From Bacteroidota bacterium (GTDB lineage: Bacteria > Bacteroidota > Bacteroidia > Chitinophagales > Saprospiraceae), in NCBI GenBank assembly GCA_003045895.1, contig PZPC01000003.1:78146-142145 (forward strand): 64,000 nt of DNA. The letters are read 5' to 3'. A model generated the notes under the pieces. The model was not told where the DNA came from, did not search any database, and saw only the letters and a list, made by a program, of their open reading frames with translations. Below, in pieces: positions 1 to 10,144 of the stretch (the first letter of the stretch is position 1; every line of letters starts with the position of its first letter). The translations under genes and the position numbers were made by a program.

Positions 1-327
1 GCAGGAAAGGGGTAAAGCGCATTTTTTTTAGTTTGCGCCGGTTTTTTTTGATTTTTTTGTGAAAAGACGAATCCTAAAGGCTTGAAAAGTGCCTTTTGGT
101 TAAATTTAAACAAATTTAGTTTTGTTTAAAAAAAATACTTCTAATGTAAATAAGTGATTTTTGAAACGTGTCGGAATAATATACTGCGACTATTTGCGGC
201 TTTATGACAACCCTGGTGGCCTAATGCCAGTAGGGATATTTCCCTCCTCCTCCACACTTCAACCACCTGCCCACGGGGCGGTATGTCCTGCGTAAAGAAG
301 GCCGCCATGGCCGCGGGCAGGGCTGTG
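1..327. other. gene-free AT-rich stretch at the left edge
   Basis: The first 140 bases are rich in T and A runs; the remainder is ordinary GC sequence next to the 3' end of the reductase gene. I see no credible coding frame. It holds one good Bacteroidota-type promoter match on the plus strand (listed separately), with no plus-strand gene behind it. A gene on the minus strand to the left may begin outside the window. Confidence 0.6.
95..124 (+). promoter_or_regulatory. candidate promoter with no obvious gene downstream
   Basis: TTTG at 95-98, an 18-nt spacer, then TAGTTTTG at 117-124, which fits the Bacteroidota -33/-7 consensus. Transcription would run rightward into the 3' end of the minus-strand reductase gene. 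The site lies in AT-rich DNA, where such matches can occur by chance. Confidence 0.35.
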
Positions 328-1230
328 CTAAGCCACCTCCCGTCCGCGCGCGGCTTCGAGGAGGGCAAACCAGTGTTCATCCGTTAGTTCAATAGCCAGC
401 GCTTTCACTACTGCCTGAAGGCGTTCCGGGCGGGTGGTACCCAGCACGGGTAAGATGCCTGCAGGATGGTGCAACAACCAGGCCAGTAACAGGAGATCAG
501 CGCCCGGGGAGTCATAGTAGGCACCTATTTCGGCCAGTTTGTCGGCGGTACGCAGGGCAGCCTCATCGGTACGGCCAAACAAACCACCCAGAGGCGACCA
601 GGCCATGGGGCGAATGCGGTGTTGCAGGCACTGGTCGAAAGTACCGTCGAAGCAGGGCTCGAAGTGCAGCAAACTGGCCTTTACCTGGTTGGTGACCAGG
701 GGCGTGACGCTGTGGAGGTAGTCGAACTGACTGGGTGTGAAATTGGAAACACCAAAATGGAGCACTTTGCCCTGGCTTTTGAGCTGGGCGATCGCCGCCG
801 CTACCTCGTCGGCTTGCATCAGTGGACTGGGCCGGTGTACGAGTAGGAGGTCCAGGTAGTCGGTGCCCAGGTTGCGCAGGCTCTGTTCGGCCGAGGCGAT
901 GATGTAATCCTTGCGCAGGTCGTAACTTTTTAACGTGTTTTCGGGGCGTTGTGGGCATACCAGCCGGATGCCGCATTTCGAGATCAATTGCATTTGCTGG
1001 CGCCAGCCCTGGCGATGGCGCAGCGCAGCACCAAAAGCGGCTTCGGTGGTGTAGTGTCCGTAAATGTCGGCGTGGTCGAAAGTGGTGATGCCCACTTCCA
1101 GGCAGGTGTCGATCAGTTTTCCTATGGCCCTGGCCGATAAGTCGTGCCCCCAGACGCCCCAGGTCATGACGCCGGCTACCAGGCGAGAAAATTGAGGTCC
1201 GTGGGTGGAGAGTGCTATGGGTACTGGCAT
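328..1230 (-). CDS. aldo/keto reductase, YdhF-like
   Basis: A 300-residue NADPH-dependent oxidoreductase of the aldo/keto reductase superfamily. It resembles E. coli YdhF from end to end: DHADIYG carries the catalytic Asp and Tyr, SKCGI the Lys and LVHRPSPL the His; the segments AEQSLRNLGTDYLDLL and FGVSNFTPSQF are typical. The frame is open to 1272, but the ATG at 1230 matches where YdhF homologues begin (MPVPIALSTHGP), so I chose it. There is no signal peptide, so it is cytosolic. The physiological substrate is unknown. It is a single gene facing away from the CHRD gene. Confidence 0.9.
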   Translation of the reverse strand: MPVPIALSTHGPQFSRLVAGVMTWGVWGHDLSARAIGKLIDTCLEVGITTFDHADIYGHYTTEAAFGAALRHRQGWRQQMQLISKCGIRLVCPQRPENTLKSYDLRKDYIIASAEQSLRNLGTDYLDLLLVHRPSPLMQADEVAAAIAQLKSQGKVLHFGVSNFTPSQFDYLHSVTPLVTNQVKASLLHFEPCFDGTFDQCLQHRIRPMAWSPLGGLFGRTDEAALRTADKLAEIGAYYDSPGADLLLLAWLLHHPAGILPVLGTTRPERLQAVVKALAIELTDEHWFALLEAARGREVA

Positions 1231-1531
1231 AGGGGGAGGATTGAATTTTAATTCTATAAGGTAAAGAAACAAAATATTAGGGAAGCGGTATAGTCACCGG
1301 CAGATTTGGGTAGATCATTCAAGACCACCGGTGGTTACCGGGCCGGTTGGCGGGGGGCTCTGGCAGTACAAGCTCCCGGTTATCTCTACGGAGCAAAGGT
1401 TAAAACGGGACTTAAAGGAAGGCAATGTGTCCTGGTTTTGACAAACCCCGGCACAAAAAACTGAACATTTCCTCCTCTAAAGTTATTACAAAAATATAGT
1501 ATCTAATTTCAAAAACCCAAAGTGAATTTTT
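1231..1531. other. divergent intergenic region
   Basis: About 300 bases separate the starts of the divergent reductase and CHRD genes. I see no coding frame and no exact TAnnTTTG site. A perfect 12-base palindrome (listed separately) is the only conspicuous element. Confidence 0.5.
1324..1335. promoter_or_regulatory. perfect 12-bp palindrome, possible operator
   Basis: ACCACCGGTGGT reads the same on both strands and sits between two divergent genes. Its position suggests a repressor or activator site, but no second copy was noticed and no cognate regulator lies nearby. Confidence 0.2.
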
Positions 1532-4500
1532 ATGAAATACCTATTACTCACCGTGTTTACGGTCCTACTCAGTTGGACGGTGAACGCCCAGGAAATTTTT
1601 ACGGCCACGCTGAGTGGTCGCCAGGAAGCACTGCCCGTGGCTACTCCTGCCAGTGGTACCCTTACCGCCGAACTGAACGGTACCACGCTTACGGTAAGCG
1701 GTTCTTTCCAGGATCTTTCCGGCGATTTCAATCCAGCGATCGCTGGGGGATCTCATTTGCATCTGGCTACGGCTGGTTCCAACGGGAGTATTGTTTTTGC
1801 CCTTGTTCCAGTGCTGGATACCGACCTTAAAGGTGGTGCCTTCCTGGCCGCAGCCAACACGTTCACCCTCACGGAAGAACAAGTGACGGCTTTGCGCAAC
1901 CGCGAATTTTACGCCAATATTCATACGACCCGCTTCGGCAGTGGCGAGTTGCGTGGACAACTGTTACCTGCCGCCGCTGACTACTACTGGATCAATTTAT
2001 TTGGAAGTAACGAAAATCCCGACATCATCACGGATGCCGCCGGTGCGCTGGCGCTGACAGTCGTTAACAACGAACTGGTCGTGAGTGGCTCCTTTGCCAA
2101 TTTGAGCAGCCCGCTGGCCACTACCATTGCGGGTGGGGTACACCTGCACATCGCTGCTGCCGGCAGCAACGGCCCGGTAGCGATCCGCTTAAACCCGACG
2201 ACTGCGCCCGATGGGTTGAGCGCTGTATTCCTGGCTGCCGATAACACTTTCGAACTCACCGCCGAGCAGGCTACCGCGCTGGCAGCCAGCAATGTGTACG
2301 CCAATGTACATTCCCTCAACTTCACCGGAGGTGAAATCCGCGGACAAGCCCTGCCCATCAGTCGGGTGGTTTTCCGCGCCGACCTGGCGGCCAGCAACGA
2401 GTTTCCCTACACCACGTCCTTCGCCCGCGGGCAGGTTTTACTGACCATGACTGATGACGAACTCATTGTTACCGGAAGCCTGGCTGGCCTGGAATCAGAC
2501 CTGGCTACGGCCATTGCCGGTGGTATCCACCTGCACCAGGCTGCTGCGGGCAGCAATGGTGCCGTAATTATTCCCCTGACTATCGACCTCAATGCCGGTA
2601 ACCGGAACGGTACCATCCTGGCCAGCAACAATACCTACCCGCTGACGCCCGAACTGGAAGAAATACTGCTGAATCGGCAGTTTTATATCAACGTGCACAG
2701 CGAAACCAACACGGGAGGCGAAATCCGCGGCCAGGTGCTGCCCGAGTGCCAGTTTGTACTCACGGCCGTACTTTCGGGTACGCAAGAAATCCCCGACGTC
2801 AGCACCGCTGCCCAGGGCATGGTGAAGCTGGAAGTTTCTGGCAACCGGGCCGTTGCTTCGGGTTCTTTCAACAACCTGTCCAGTGGCCTGAACGTAGCCA
2901 TTGCCGGTGGGGCACATTTGCATCTGGGTTTGCCCGGCGAGTTGGGCCCTGTTGCTTACCTGTTGAACGCCACGGTAGCTGCTGATGGGCTAAGTGGTAC
3001 GTTTGGGCCCAGTGACAACGTCATTGCCCTCGATGCCGCTAACCGGTCCGCACTGGTGGCCCGCGGGATGTACGTCAACGTGCACACCCTTGCCAATGCC
3101 GGTGGCGAAATCCGGGGCGCTGTACTCGGCGAAGCGGCCAACTACTTCTTTGCTCCCTTGTCGGGGGCCAGCGAAACCACGCCGGTGAATTCGCCAGCGC
3201 GGGGCATGTTGGCGCTGGAAGTGAACAGCAACGGCAGCGTGGCCGTCGGTTCTTTCCAGAATTTGGGTAGCGACCTGGCGACCAACGTGGCGGGCGGTGC
3301 CCACATCCACACCCAGTTTGCGGGCAGAAATGGCTCTATCCTGTCCCTCCTGAACGTGACCGGTACCGGTACGACGGGTGTTTTCGCAGCAGCGGATAAC
3401 AAACTGACCTTCAGCAGCGGTGCGTTGGATACCCTGCGTGAGCGGATGTGGTACGTGAACGTACACTCGGTAAACAACCCCGGTGGTGAAATCCGCGGCC
3501 AGGTATTACCCATGGCTACCGGCTATTTTCACACCAGCCTCAGCGGGATCAACGAAACTTCACCGCTGGCCGTATCCGGTACAGGAAGCCTGAAGCTGGA
3601 ACTGGTTAACAACAAGCTGGTAGTAACGGGTGGCTTTGGTAGCCTGGTGGGTGAATTTGCCGCCAATGTGGGCGGAGGCGCTCACCTCCACCTCGGTAAC
3701 ACGGGGAGCAATGGCGCCGTAGATATTCCGTTGGCGGCAACCGTAGCGACGGATAACCTGAGTGGCTACTTTGCCGCTGCCAACAATACCTTTACCCTGA
3801 CGGATGATCAATTGACCAGTCTGCGCTCGGGTGGCTATTACGCCAACATCCACACCCAAGCCCAAACGAGTGGGGAGATTCGCGGACAAATCTTACCGGA
3901 AGTTAATTTTTTCCCTACCGCGTCCGAAATTGAACTGCCTGCCGAAGGTACCACACTGACCATTGCCGGCAACGCCCTTACCGAATTTACGGCAACCTGG
4001 CTACCCACCACGGATCCCGACGGCGACCTGGTTGCTTACGTATGGCAGTTGGCGCTTGACGAAGCCTTTACCACCGTTTTATTCTCTACCGCAACAGCTC
4101 AGGAGGCGTTCTTTACGACCAACTTCGGTACCGTAGATGCCTTACTGGCCGCCAATGGCGTAACCGTTGGCGCAGCGGTAACGCTCTACCACCGCGTTGT
4201 GGTAACCGATGGCAGCAACGCCACCCCAGGTGCCGCGAAGTCGGTGGTACTGACGCGCGGTGAAGTAACGGCCACCAACAACATACTGGCCCGCCTGATC
4301 CAGTTGGAAGTATATCCCAACCAGACCAGCGGTGCACCCGTAACCCTCGCTATTACCAGTGATCGCCGCATCGCGGCCGAGGTACTGTTGGTCAATGGCC
4401 TGGGACAGACCCTGCAGCAGCAAAAGACGGAACTGGTAGAAGGCGAAATGCGCCTGCCGCTGGAACTGAGCGCCTTGCCCGCAGGCCGTTATTTTGTGAT

Positions 4501-4552
4501 GCTTCGCATCGACGGCCAGGTATTGCCCGCACAACCCGTACTGAAATTCTAA
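1532..4552 (+). CDS. secreted protein with six CHRD domains and a T9SS type A sorting domain
   Basis: A 1006-residue exported protein. Residues 1-19 form a signal peptide ending VNAQ. Six consecutive CHRD (chordin-like) domains of about 125 residues follow, at roughly 20-146, 150-277, 280-404, 407-533, 537-661 and 665-788. Each carries a GGxHLHxxxxGxNG core and ends near GGEIRGQ. Residues 790-910 resemble a fibronectin/SusE-like beta domain. The last 80 residues (from about 923, QLEVYPNQ, to the end) look like a T9SS type A sorting domain (LPAGRYFVMLRIDGQ). It is therefore predicted to reach the cell surface or medium through the type IX system. CHRD function in bacteria is poorly known; the regular HLH motif could bind metal, which is inference. 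It is monocistronic, followed by a hairpin. Confidence 0.9.
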   Translation: MKYLLLTVFTVLLSWTVNAQEIFTATLSGRQEALPVATPASGTLTAELNGTTLTVSGSFQDLSGDFNPAIAGGSHLHLATAGSNGSIVFALVPVLDTDLKGGAFLAAANTFTLTEEQVTALRNREFYANIHTTRFGSGELRGQLLPAAADYYWINLFGSNENPDIITDAAGALALTVVNNELVVSGSFANLSSPLATTIAGGVHLHIAAAGSNGPVAIRLNPTTAPDGLSAVFLAADNTFELTAEQATALAASNVYANVHSLNFTGGEIRGQALPISRVVFRADLAASNEFPYTTSFARGQVLLTMTDDELIVTGSLAGLESDLATAIAGGIHLHQAAAGSNGAVIIPLTIDLNAGNRNGTILASNNTYPLTPELEEILLNRQFYINVHSETNTGGEIRGQVLPECQFVLTAVLSGTQEIPDVSTAAQGMVKLEVSGNRAVASGSFNNLSSGLNVAIAGGAHLHLGLPGELGPVAYLLNATVAADGLSGTFGPSDNVIALDAANRSALVARGMYVNVHTLANAGGEIRGAVLGEAANYFFAPLSGASETTPVNSPARGMLALEVNSNGSVAVGSFQNLGSDLATNVAGGAHIHTQFAGRNGSILSLLNVTGTGTTGVFAAADNKLTFSSGALDTLRERMWYVNVHSVNNPGGEIRGQVLPMATGYFHTSLSGINETSPLAVSGTGSLKLELVNNKLVVTGGFGSLVGEFAANVGGGAHLHLGNTGSNGAVDIPLAATVATDNLSGYFAAANNTFTLTDDQLTSLRSGGYYANIHTQAQTSGEIRGQILPEVNFFPTASEIELPAEGTTLTIAGNALTEFTATWLPTTDPDGDLVAYVWQLALDEAFTTVLFSTATAQEAFFTTNFGTVDALLAANGVTVGAAVTLYHRVVVTDGSNATPGAAKSVVLTRGEVTATNNILARLIQLEVYPNQTSGAPVTLAITSDRRIAAEVLLVNGLGQTLQQQKTELVEGEMRLPLELSALPAGRYFVMLRIDGQVLPAQPVLKF

Positions 4553-4601
4553 GAGCCTGTTTGAAAATTTCAATAGTCGCTTAGTGAAAACAGCATAAAA
4601 A

Positions 4602-4638
4602 GAAGTCCCCGATCTGGTTACGGCCAGATCGGGGCTTC
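4602..4638. terminator. strong hairpin, likely bidirectional terminator
   Basis: Arms at 4602-4617 and 4624-4638 pair over 15 bases with one bulged T. Read on the minus strand the hairpin is followed by a run of five U, so it best terminates the minus-strand genes at 4720-5049. It also lies just downstream of the CHRD gene. Confidence 0.7.
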
Positions 4639-4719
4639 TGCTTAGTGGGAAAGCGGTCTTTTATTAAGGCGGCGCAGGTGCGATTGCGACCCCGAATTTT
4701 TACCTCAGCTTAACTCGGC

Positions 4720-4923
4720 TCAGTCCTGAATGATATGTACAATGACCAGGGTCAGCAAGGCGAGAATCAGTACGACAATGATGCCTACGACCGGATCGTG
4801 GCGAATTTCGTCGACGAGGGGGGTAATGCGCTTCATTCCCATGGTTAAGCCACCGCCAATGATCAGGCCACCGATGATCCAGCGTCTGGTGTCCTGGGAA
4901 GCGAAGGAAGATTGCTTTTTCAT
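4720..4923 (-). CDS. small two-helix membrane protein
   Basis: A 67-residue protein starting MKKQSS with two predicted membrane helices (about residues 15-30 and 45-65) separated by a short charged loop containing DEIRHDP. I do not recognise the family. It lies 6 bases downstream of another tiny membrane-protein frame on the same strand and is followed by a good terminator, so the pair probably forms a small operon facing the CHRD gene. Confidence 0.55.
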   Translation of the reverse strand: MKKQSSFASQDTRRWIIGGLIIGGGLTMGMKRITPLVDEIRHDPVVGIIVVLILALLTLVIVHIIQD

Positions 4924-4929
4924 GATGCG

Positions 4930-5049
4930 TTAGAAGTTTTTTGAGTTGGCCTTGATTTTAAGCACCAACAAACCGATTAATAGAACAACAATAGTCAGCG
5001 AAAGGATGATGGTTGCCGTTTCACTGAGCAGCATATTTTCGGGTATCAT
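4930..5049 (-). CDS. putative 39-residue single-helix membrane peptide
   Basis: The ATG at 5049 opens a 39-codon frame: an acidic N-terminus (MIPENMLLSE), then one hydrophobic helix rich in Ile, Leu and Val, then a basic tail (KIKANSKNF). The open frame extends to 5115, but that longer N-terminus is not hydrophobic and uses an upstream non-ATG start. Its tight spacing to the next small membrane gene supports expression. No family is recognised. Confidence 0.4.
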   Translation of the reverse strand: MIPENMLLSETATIILSLTIVVLLIGLLVLKIKANSKNF

Positions 5050-5180
5050 AATGGTTGGATTATTGTTTGTCGGAATATTATAGCTAATTTTGCTGTTTAC
5101 AAAACCTCTTGGCAAGATTTACAGTTTGTTAAGATATTTGAGACTTTAAAGACAGCAGGGCTTAACTAAGCTCCCTACAC

Positions 5181-8069
5181 ATGGCCAAATCAGCAGCTCC
5201 CACGGCGGAAGTAACCACCGCCGAACCATTGTTCAACGAAGACTTCATCCAGGTAATTGGTGCCCGGGAACACAACCTCAAAGACATTGATGTTGCCATT
5301 CCGCGCAACCAGCTCGTGGTGATCACGGGAATCAGCGGTAGTGGAAAATCCTCGCTGGCTTTCGATACCATCTACGCCGAAGGGCAGCGCCGCTACATGG
5401 AAACTTTTTCGGCCTACGCCCGCCAGTTTATTGGCGAGATGGAACGACCAGAGGTGGAACAGATTACGGGCCTGAGCCCGGTCATCAGCATTGAACAGAA
5501 GACCACGGGCCGCAATCCGCGCTCCACCGTGGGGACGGTAACGGAGGTGTACGACTTTCTGCGCCTGCTCTTTGCCCGGGTAGGGGAAGCCTACAGCTAC
5601 GAGACGGGCCAGAAAATGGTGAGCTACACCGAAGAGCAGATCCGCGAACAAATCTTCCTGGATTTCCAGGATCGGAAAATATCGGTACTCGCACCCCTGG
5701 TACGCGGCCGCAAAGGGCACTACCGCGAGTTGTTCGAGCAGATGCGCAAGCAGGGCTATACCAAGATGCGCATTGATGGCCAGATCGAAGACATTACGCC
5801 TGGTATGCAGGTTGACCGGTACAAGGTGCACGACCTGGAATTGGTGATCGATCGCCTGAAGGTCGGCACCGAGCGCAGCGAGCGCCTGACCAACAGCCTG
5901 GAGACGGCCCTGAAAATGGGCAACGACCTGGTGATGATCGCCGACCACGATGACGAGCGCGTGGTAACCTTCAGTCGCAACCTCATGGACGCCACCAGCG
6001 GCTTGTCCTACGAAGAACCCTCTCCCAATACCTTCTCCTTCAACTCGCCCTACGGCTACTGCCAGGAATGCAAGGGGCTGGGTGTCGTGAATGCGGTAGA
6101 CGAAAGCAAGGTCATCCCCGATGACAGCAAAAGCATCAACGATGCGGCCATCGCGCCTTTTGGCGAAGTCCGGGACAACATGACCTTCAAGCAGTTGCGG
6201 GCCATTGCCAAAAAATACAAGTTTACGTTTTCGACCCCCGTGAGCGAGATTCCGGCGGAAGCCCTCCGCATTATCCTGCACGGCGGCGACGAAAGTTTTC
6301 AGATCCGCAGCCAGAGCGCCCACGATTTTTCCTACAACCTGGCCAAGGAAGGGATCATCCCGATGCTACAACGGTGGTACGACAACTCCACTTCGGAGAA
6401 GGTTCGCCGGTGGGCCGAGGATTTCATGACCATCGACACCTGCGCTTCCTGCCAGGGCCAGCGCCTGCGCAAGGAAGCCCTGCACTTCAAAATTCACGGC
6501 AAAAACATCTCCGACCTCGCCCAGATGGACCTGGTCGCGTTGGAAGAGTGGATGAATACCGTAGAGCCATTCCTGAGCAACCGGCAACAACTGATCGGCA
6601 AGGACATTTTTAAGGAAATTCGCTTTCGCCTCGAGTTCCTGTTGCAGGTGGGCCTCGATTACCTCAACCTCGACCGGCCCGCCCGCACCCTTTCCGGGGG
6701 CGAAGCCCAACGCATTCGCCTGGCTACCCAGATCGGCTCCATGCTTACGGGTATCACTTATATCCTGGACGAACCCAGCATCGGCTTGCACCAACGCGAT
6801 AACCAGCGCCTGATTGAGGCCCTGCGCGAACTCACCGACATCGGCAATACGGTGCTCGTCGTAGAACACGACCGCGATATCATGCTCGCCTCCGATTACC
6901 TGATCGACCTCGGACCCGGCGCTGGCCGCCTGGGCGGTGAACTCGTGGCGCAAGGGTTGCCCCAGGACATCGTCGCTGCCGGCAAAACGCTGACGGCCCA
7001 GTACCTGAGTCGCCAGAAAGACATCGAAATCCCGCTGACCCGCCGGACCGGCAACGGCAAGTTCTTGGAAATAAAAGGCGCGACGGGGAATAACCTGCAA
7101 GCGGTAGACGTGACCATTCCGCTCGGGACTTTCTGTTGTATTACGGGCGTATCGGGGAGTGGGAAGTCCACCCTCATCAACGAGACGCTCTACCCCATAT
7201 TGCGGCAGCACTTCTACCGCAGTCTGAAGCCACCACTGGCTTACAAAACCTTTAGCGGGCTGGAGCACGTGGATAAGGTTATTGAAATTGACCAATCCCC
7301 TATTGGGCGTACGCCGCGTTCCAATCCGGCTACCTACACGGGGCTGTTCACCGATATCCGGACCCTGTTTTCCAACTTGCCCGAAGCCAAAATCCGGGGT
7401 TACAAACCGGGCCGCTTCTCCTTCAACGTGAAGGGAGGGCGCTGCGAAACCTGTGAAGGTTCGGGCATGCGCCGCATCGAAATGAATTTCCTGCCCGACG
7501 TGTACGTCGAGTGTGAGACCTGCCTGGGCCGCCGCTACAACCGCGAGACCCTGGAGATCCTCTACAAAGGCAAGTCGATTAACGACGTGCTGGAAATGCC
7601 GGTCAGTGAAGCCGCCGTCTTCTTTGAACACCTGCCCAAGCTCTTCCGCAAGCTCAAGACCATCAGCGAAGTGGGTTTGGGTTACATCACCCTGGGGCAG
7701 CAGGCCACGACACTGTCGGGCGGCGAAGCCCAGCGCGTAAAACTGGCCGAAGAGCTCTCGAAAAGAGATACGGGCAATACCGTCTATATCCTGGACGAAC
7801 CCACCACGGGGCTGCACTTCGAAGATATCCGCTTCCTCTTGAAGGTGCTGAATAAACTCACCGAAAAGGGCAATACCGTCATCGTCATTGAGCACAACCT
7901 CGACGTGATCAAAGTGGCGGATTACGTCATCGATATGGGCCCCGAAGGCGGACGCCGCGGCGGTACCCTGGTGGTAGCCGGTACTCCTGAGGAGGTAGCC
8001 CAGTGTCCGGAAAGCCATACCGGGTATCACCTGCGCGTAGAGTTGGCGGAATCGAAGCGAGCCAAATAG
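5181..8069 (+). CDS. uvrA: excinuclease ABC subunit A
   Basis: UvrA, 962 residues, the damage-sensing ATPase of nucleotide excision repair, which loads UvrB. Two ABC ATPase halves are visible: Walker [10 protein letters not shown] at residues 50-58 and a second one near 656-664, and LSGGEAQR signatures near 503 and 846. Zinc-finger cysteines appear as CQEC (near 294) and CASC (near 420), and as two CETC pairs (near 755 and 778). Length and order match typical UvrA. The start [10 protein letters not shown] gives a short Ala/Thr-rich extension before the conserved [12 protein letters not shown]. It stands alone on the plus strand; uvrB and uvrC are not in the window. Confidence 0.98.
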   Translation: MAKSAAPTAEVTTAEPLFNEDFIQVIGAREHNLKDIDVAIPRNQLVVITGISGSGKSSLAFDTIYAEGQRRYMETFSAYARQFIGEMERPEVEQITGLSPVISIEQKTTGRNPRSTVGTVTEVYDFLRLLFARVGEAYSYETGQKMVSYTEEQIREQIFLDFQDRKISVLAPLVRGRKGHYRELFEQMRKQGYTKMRIDGQIEDITPGMQVDRYKVHDLELVIDRLKVGTERSERLTNSLETALKMGNDLVMIADHDDERVVTFSRNLMDATSGLSYEEPSPNTFSFNSPYGYCQECKGLGVVNAVDESKVIPDDSKSINDAAIAPFGEVRDNMTFKQLRAIAKKYKFTFSTPVSEIPAEALRIILHGGDESFQIRSQSAHDFSYNLAKEGIIPMLQRWYDNSTSEKVRRWAEDFMTIDTCASCQGQRLRKEALHFKIHGKNISDLAQMDLVALEEWMNTVEPFLSNRQQLIGKDIFKEIRFRLEFLLQVGLDYLNLDRPARTLSGGEAQRIRLATQIGSMLTGITYILDEPSIGLHQRDNQRLIEALRELTDIGNTVLVVEHDRDIMLASDYLIDLGPGAGRLGGELVAQGLPQDIVAAGKTLTAQYLSRQKDIEIPLTRRTGNGKFLEIKGATGNNLQAVDVTIPLGTFCCITGVSGSGKSTLINETLYPILRQHFYRSLKPPLAYKTFSGLEHVDKVIEIDQSPIGRTPRSNPATYTGLFTDIRTLFSNLPEAKIRGYKPGRFSFNVKGGRCETCEGSGMRRIEMNFLPDVYVECETCLGRRYNRETLEILYKGKSINDVLEMPVSEAAVFFEHLPKLFRKLKTISEVGLGYITLGQQATTLSGGEAQRVKLAEELSKRDTGNTVYILDEPTTGLHFEDIRFLLKVLNKLTEKGNTVIVIEHNLDVIKVADYVIDMGPEGGRRGGTLVVAGTPEEVAQCPESHTGYHLRVELAESKRAK

Positions 8070-8205
8070 GGATCAACGGCGGAAACCAAGGGCGGTCTCC
8101 GGCGACTTCTGTTAAGGATGTGTTAAGCCTGCCTGAATGAACCAACTTCTAAAATTGCGGGTGGCTTCTTTCGTTAGTAAGTCAGAAAAAATCATCATTT
8201 TTGTA

Positions 8206-8224
8206 CCCCACTTTCCCGGTGGGG
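8206..8224 (+). promoter_or_regulatory. short hairpin upstream of the moxR operon
   Basis: CCCCAC at 8206-8211 pairs with GTGGGG at 8219-8224 around a 7-base loop, about 45 bases before the moxR start. It may lie in the 5' leader of the operon or end uvrA transcription. There is no U run. Confidence 0.3.
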
Positions 8225-8270
8225 AAATACAGATGTTGGGGAAAGACCACAAAATAAAGCGAAAACCAGT

Positions 8271-9266
8271 ATGCAATCGTTAGACATTGAAGCGCTGAAT
8301 CAGCAAATTTACGCGGATAGCGCGATCATTGAACGAATCCAAAAAGAGACCGCCAAAGTGATCGTCGGGCAGGATCACATGATCAACCGGCTGCTGCTGG
8401 GGCTCCTCACCCGCGGCCACGTGTTGTTGGAAGGCTTGCCGGGGTTAGCCAAAACCCTGGCGATAAAAACCTTGTCACAAGCCATTCACGGTAAGTTTAG
8501 CCGCATCCAGTTTACGCCGGATCTGCTGCCGGCCGATATTGTAGGTACCATGATCTACAATCCCAGCCAAAACGACTTCTCGGTGCGCAAGGGGCCGGTT
8601 TTTGCCAACTTTATTCTGGCCGACGAAATCAACCGGGCACCCGCCAAAGTGCAGAGTGCGTTGCTGGAGGCCATGCAGGAACGCCAGGTGACCATCGGCA
8701 AAGAAACCTTCAAACTGGAGGAACCTTTCCTGGTGCTGGCTACACAAAACCCTATTGAGCAGGAAGGTACCTACCCCCTGCCCGAAGCGCAAGTCGACCG
8801 CTTCATGCTCAAAGTGAAGATCACTTACCCGACCAAGGAAGAAGAGCGGGAAGTGATGCGCCGCAACCTCTATACCGAATCTTTTGGCGAGGTTACGCCC
8901 GTTGCTACGCCCGCCGAGATCATGAAAGCCCGCGAGTCGGTGCTGAAAGTATACATGGACGAAAAGATCGAGCGCTACATCATCGATATCGTCTTCGCTA
9001 CCCGCTTCCCCCAGGATTATGGGCTGAGCCAACTGCAACCCCTGATGAGTTACGGCGGCTCGCCGCGAGCGTCGATCAACCTGGCACTGGCAGCCAAGGC
9101 CTACGCCTTCCTGCAACGCCGCGGATTCGTCATTCCCGAAGACGTGCGCTCGGTATGTGAAGACGTGCTGCGGCACCGCATTGGCCTGACTTACGAGGCC
9201 GAAGCTGAGAATATCAGCCAGGAAGACATCATTCACAAAATCCTGAACGCGGTAGAGGTACCTTAG
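8271..9266 (+). CDS. moxR: MoxR-family AAA+ ATPase
   Basis: A 331-residue MoxR ATPase. Walker A is GLPGLAKT at residues 55-62 and Walker B is LADEINRAPAKVQ near 115-127, followed by the MoxR-typical LLEAMQERQVT and the sensor segment ATQNPIEQEGTYPLPEAQ. These are chaperone-like ATPases that act with von Willebrand A (vWA) proteins to mature or insert metal centres or envelope complexes. It begins the Bat operon here and is followed after 11 bases by a DUF58 gene, the canonical MoxR partner. The Bat system has been linked to oxygen tolerance in Bacteroides; its exact client is unknown. Confidence 0.95.
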   Translation: MQSLDIEALNQQIYADSAIIERIQKETAKVIVGQDHMINRLLLGLLTRGHVLLEGLPGLAKTLAIKTLSQAIHGKFSRIQFTPDLLPADIVGTMIYNPSQNDFSVRKGPVFANFILADEINRAPAKVQSALLEAMQERQVTIGKETFKLEEPFLVLATQNPIEQEGTYPLPEAQVDRFMLKVKITYPTKEEEREVMRRNLYTESFGEVTPVATPAEIMKARESVLKVYMDEKIERYIIDIVFATRFPQDYGLSQLQPLMSYGGSPRASINLALAAKAYAFLQRRGFVIPEDVRSVCEDVLRHRIGLTYEAEAENISQEDIIHKILNAVEVP

Positions 9267-9277
9267 TAACAAAAAAC

Positions 9278-10144
9278 ATGGAGACCAGCGAACTGCTCAA
9301 GAAGGTCCGGAAAATTGAGATCAAGTCCAAGGGGTTGAGCAAACACCTGTTTTCCGGCGAATACCACAGTGCTTTCAAAGGCCGGGGTATGTCATTCAGC
9401 GAAGTTCGCGGCTACCAGTACGGCGACGATGTGCGCAATATCGACTGGAACGTGACCGCTCGTACGGGTGATGCCCACGTCAAAGTTTTTGAAGAAGAGC
9501 GGGAGCTGACGGTTATGCTCCTAATCGACATCAGTCGTTCCGCCTACTTTGGTACCACCGAATTGATGAAGAACGAGTACATCACCGAAATTTGTGCGGT
9601 GTTGGCTTTTTCGGCGATCAACAACAACGATAAGGTGGGGGTGCTGTTTTTTTCGGATCAGATTGAAAAATACATTCCCCCTAAAAAGGGTAAAATGCAC
9701 ATCTTGCGCATCATTCGCGAACTGTTAAACATCACGCCCCAGGGCAGGGGGACCAACATCGGACTGGCACTGGAGTATTTCAACAACGTGGTCAAAAAGC
9801 GCAGTATTTGTTTCCTGTTGTCCGACTTCATGAGCCAAAATTACGAAGCTCCCCTGCGGGTGGTTGCCCGCCGCCACGACCTCATTGGGGTTCACCTCTT
9901 CGATCCACGGGAGGAAGAACTGCCCAACGTAGGACTCATCCGGGCCGAAGATGCCGAAACGGGCGAACTGCGCTGGATCGATACCGGCGACAAGCAAGTG
10001 CGCGCCCGCTACCACCAGTGGTTTGCCGACAACCAGGCCTATTTTCGGACCCAGTTCCTGCGCAGCGGTGCCGACACCATCAGTGTTGCTACGACGGATT
10101 CCTACGTCACTGCTTTGCATAAATTTTTTCAAAGGCGATCATAA
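9278..10144 (+). CDS. DUF58 domain protein of the Bat operon
   Basis: A 288-residue DUF58 protein. The family signature YGDDVRNIDW is at residues 48-57, and a vWA-like DISRS metal-site motif at 84-88 follows TVMLLI. It has no signal peptide or membrane helix, so it probably works in the cytosol with MoxR. Its stop codon ends at 10144 and the next gene starts at 10145, indicating translational coupling. DUF58/MoxR pairs preceding vWA membrane proteins are standard in Bacteroidota. Confidence 0.93.
   Translation: METSELLKKVRKIEIKSKGLSKHLFSGEYHSAFKGRGMSFSEVRGYQYGDDVRNIDWNVTARTGDAHVKVFEEERELTVMLLIDISRSAYFGTTELMKNEYITEICAVLAFSAINNNDKVGVLFFSDQIEKYIPPKKGKMHILRIIRELLNITPQGRGTNIGLALEYFNNVVKKRSICFLLSDFMSQNYEAPLRVVARRHDLIGVHLFDPREEELPNVGLIRAEDAETGELRWIDTGDKQVRARYHQWFADNQAYFRTQFLRSGADTISVATTDSYVTALHKFFQRRS

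Noticed and set aside
141..380. 79-residue minus-strand frame at the left edge
   Set aside because: It overlaps the end of the reductase gene, has no family match and reads through AT-rich non-coding DNA.
6366..8030. 554-residue minus-strand open frame
   Set aside because: It is a shadow of uvrA, whose motifs are complete on the plus strand.
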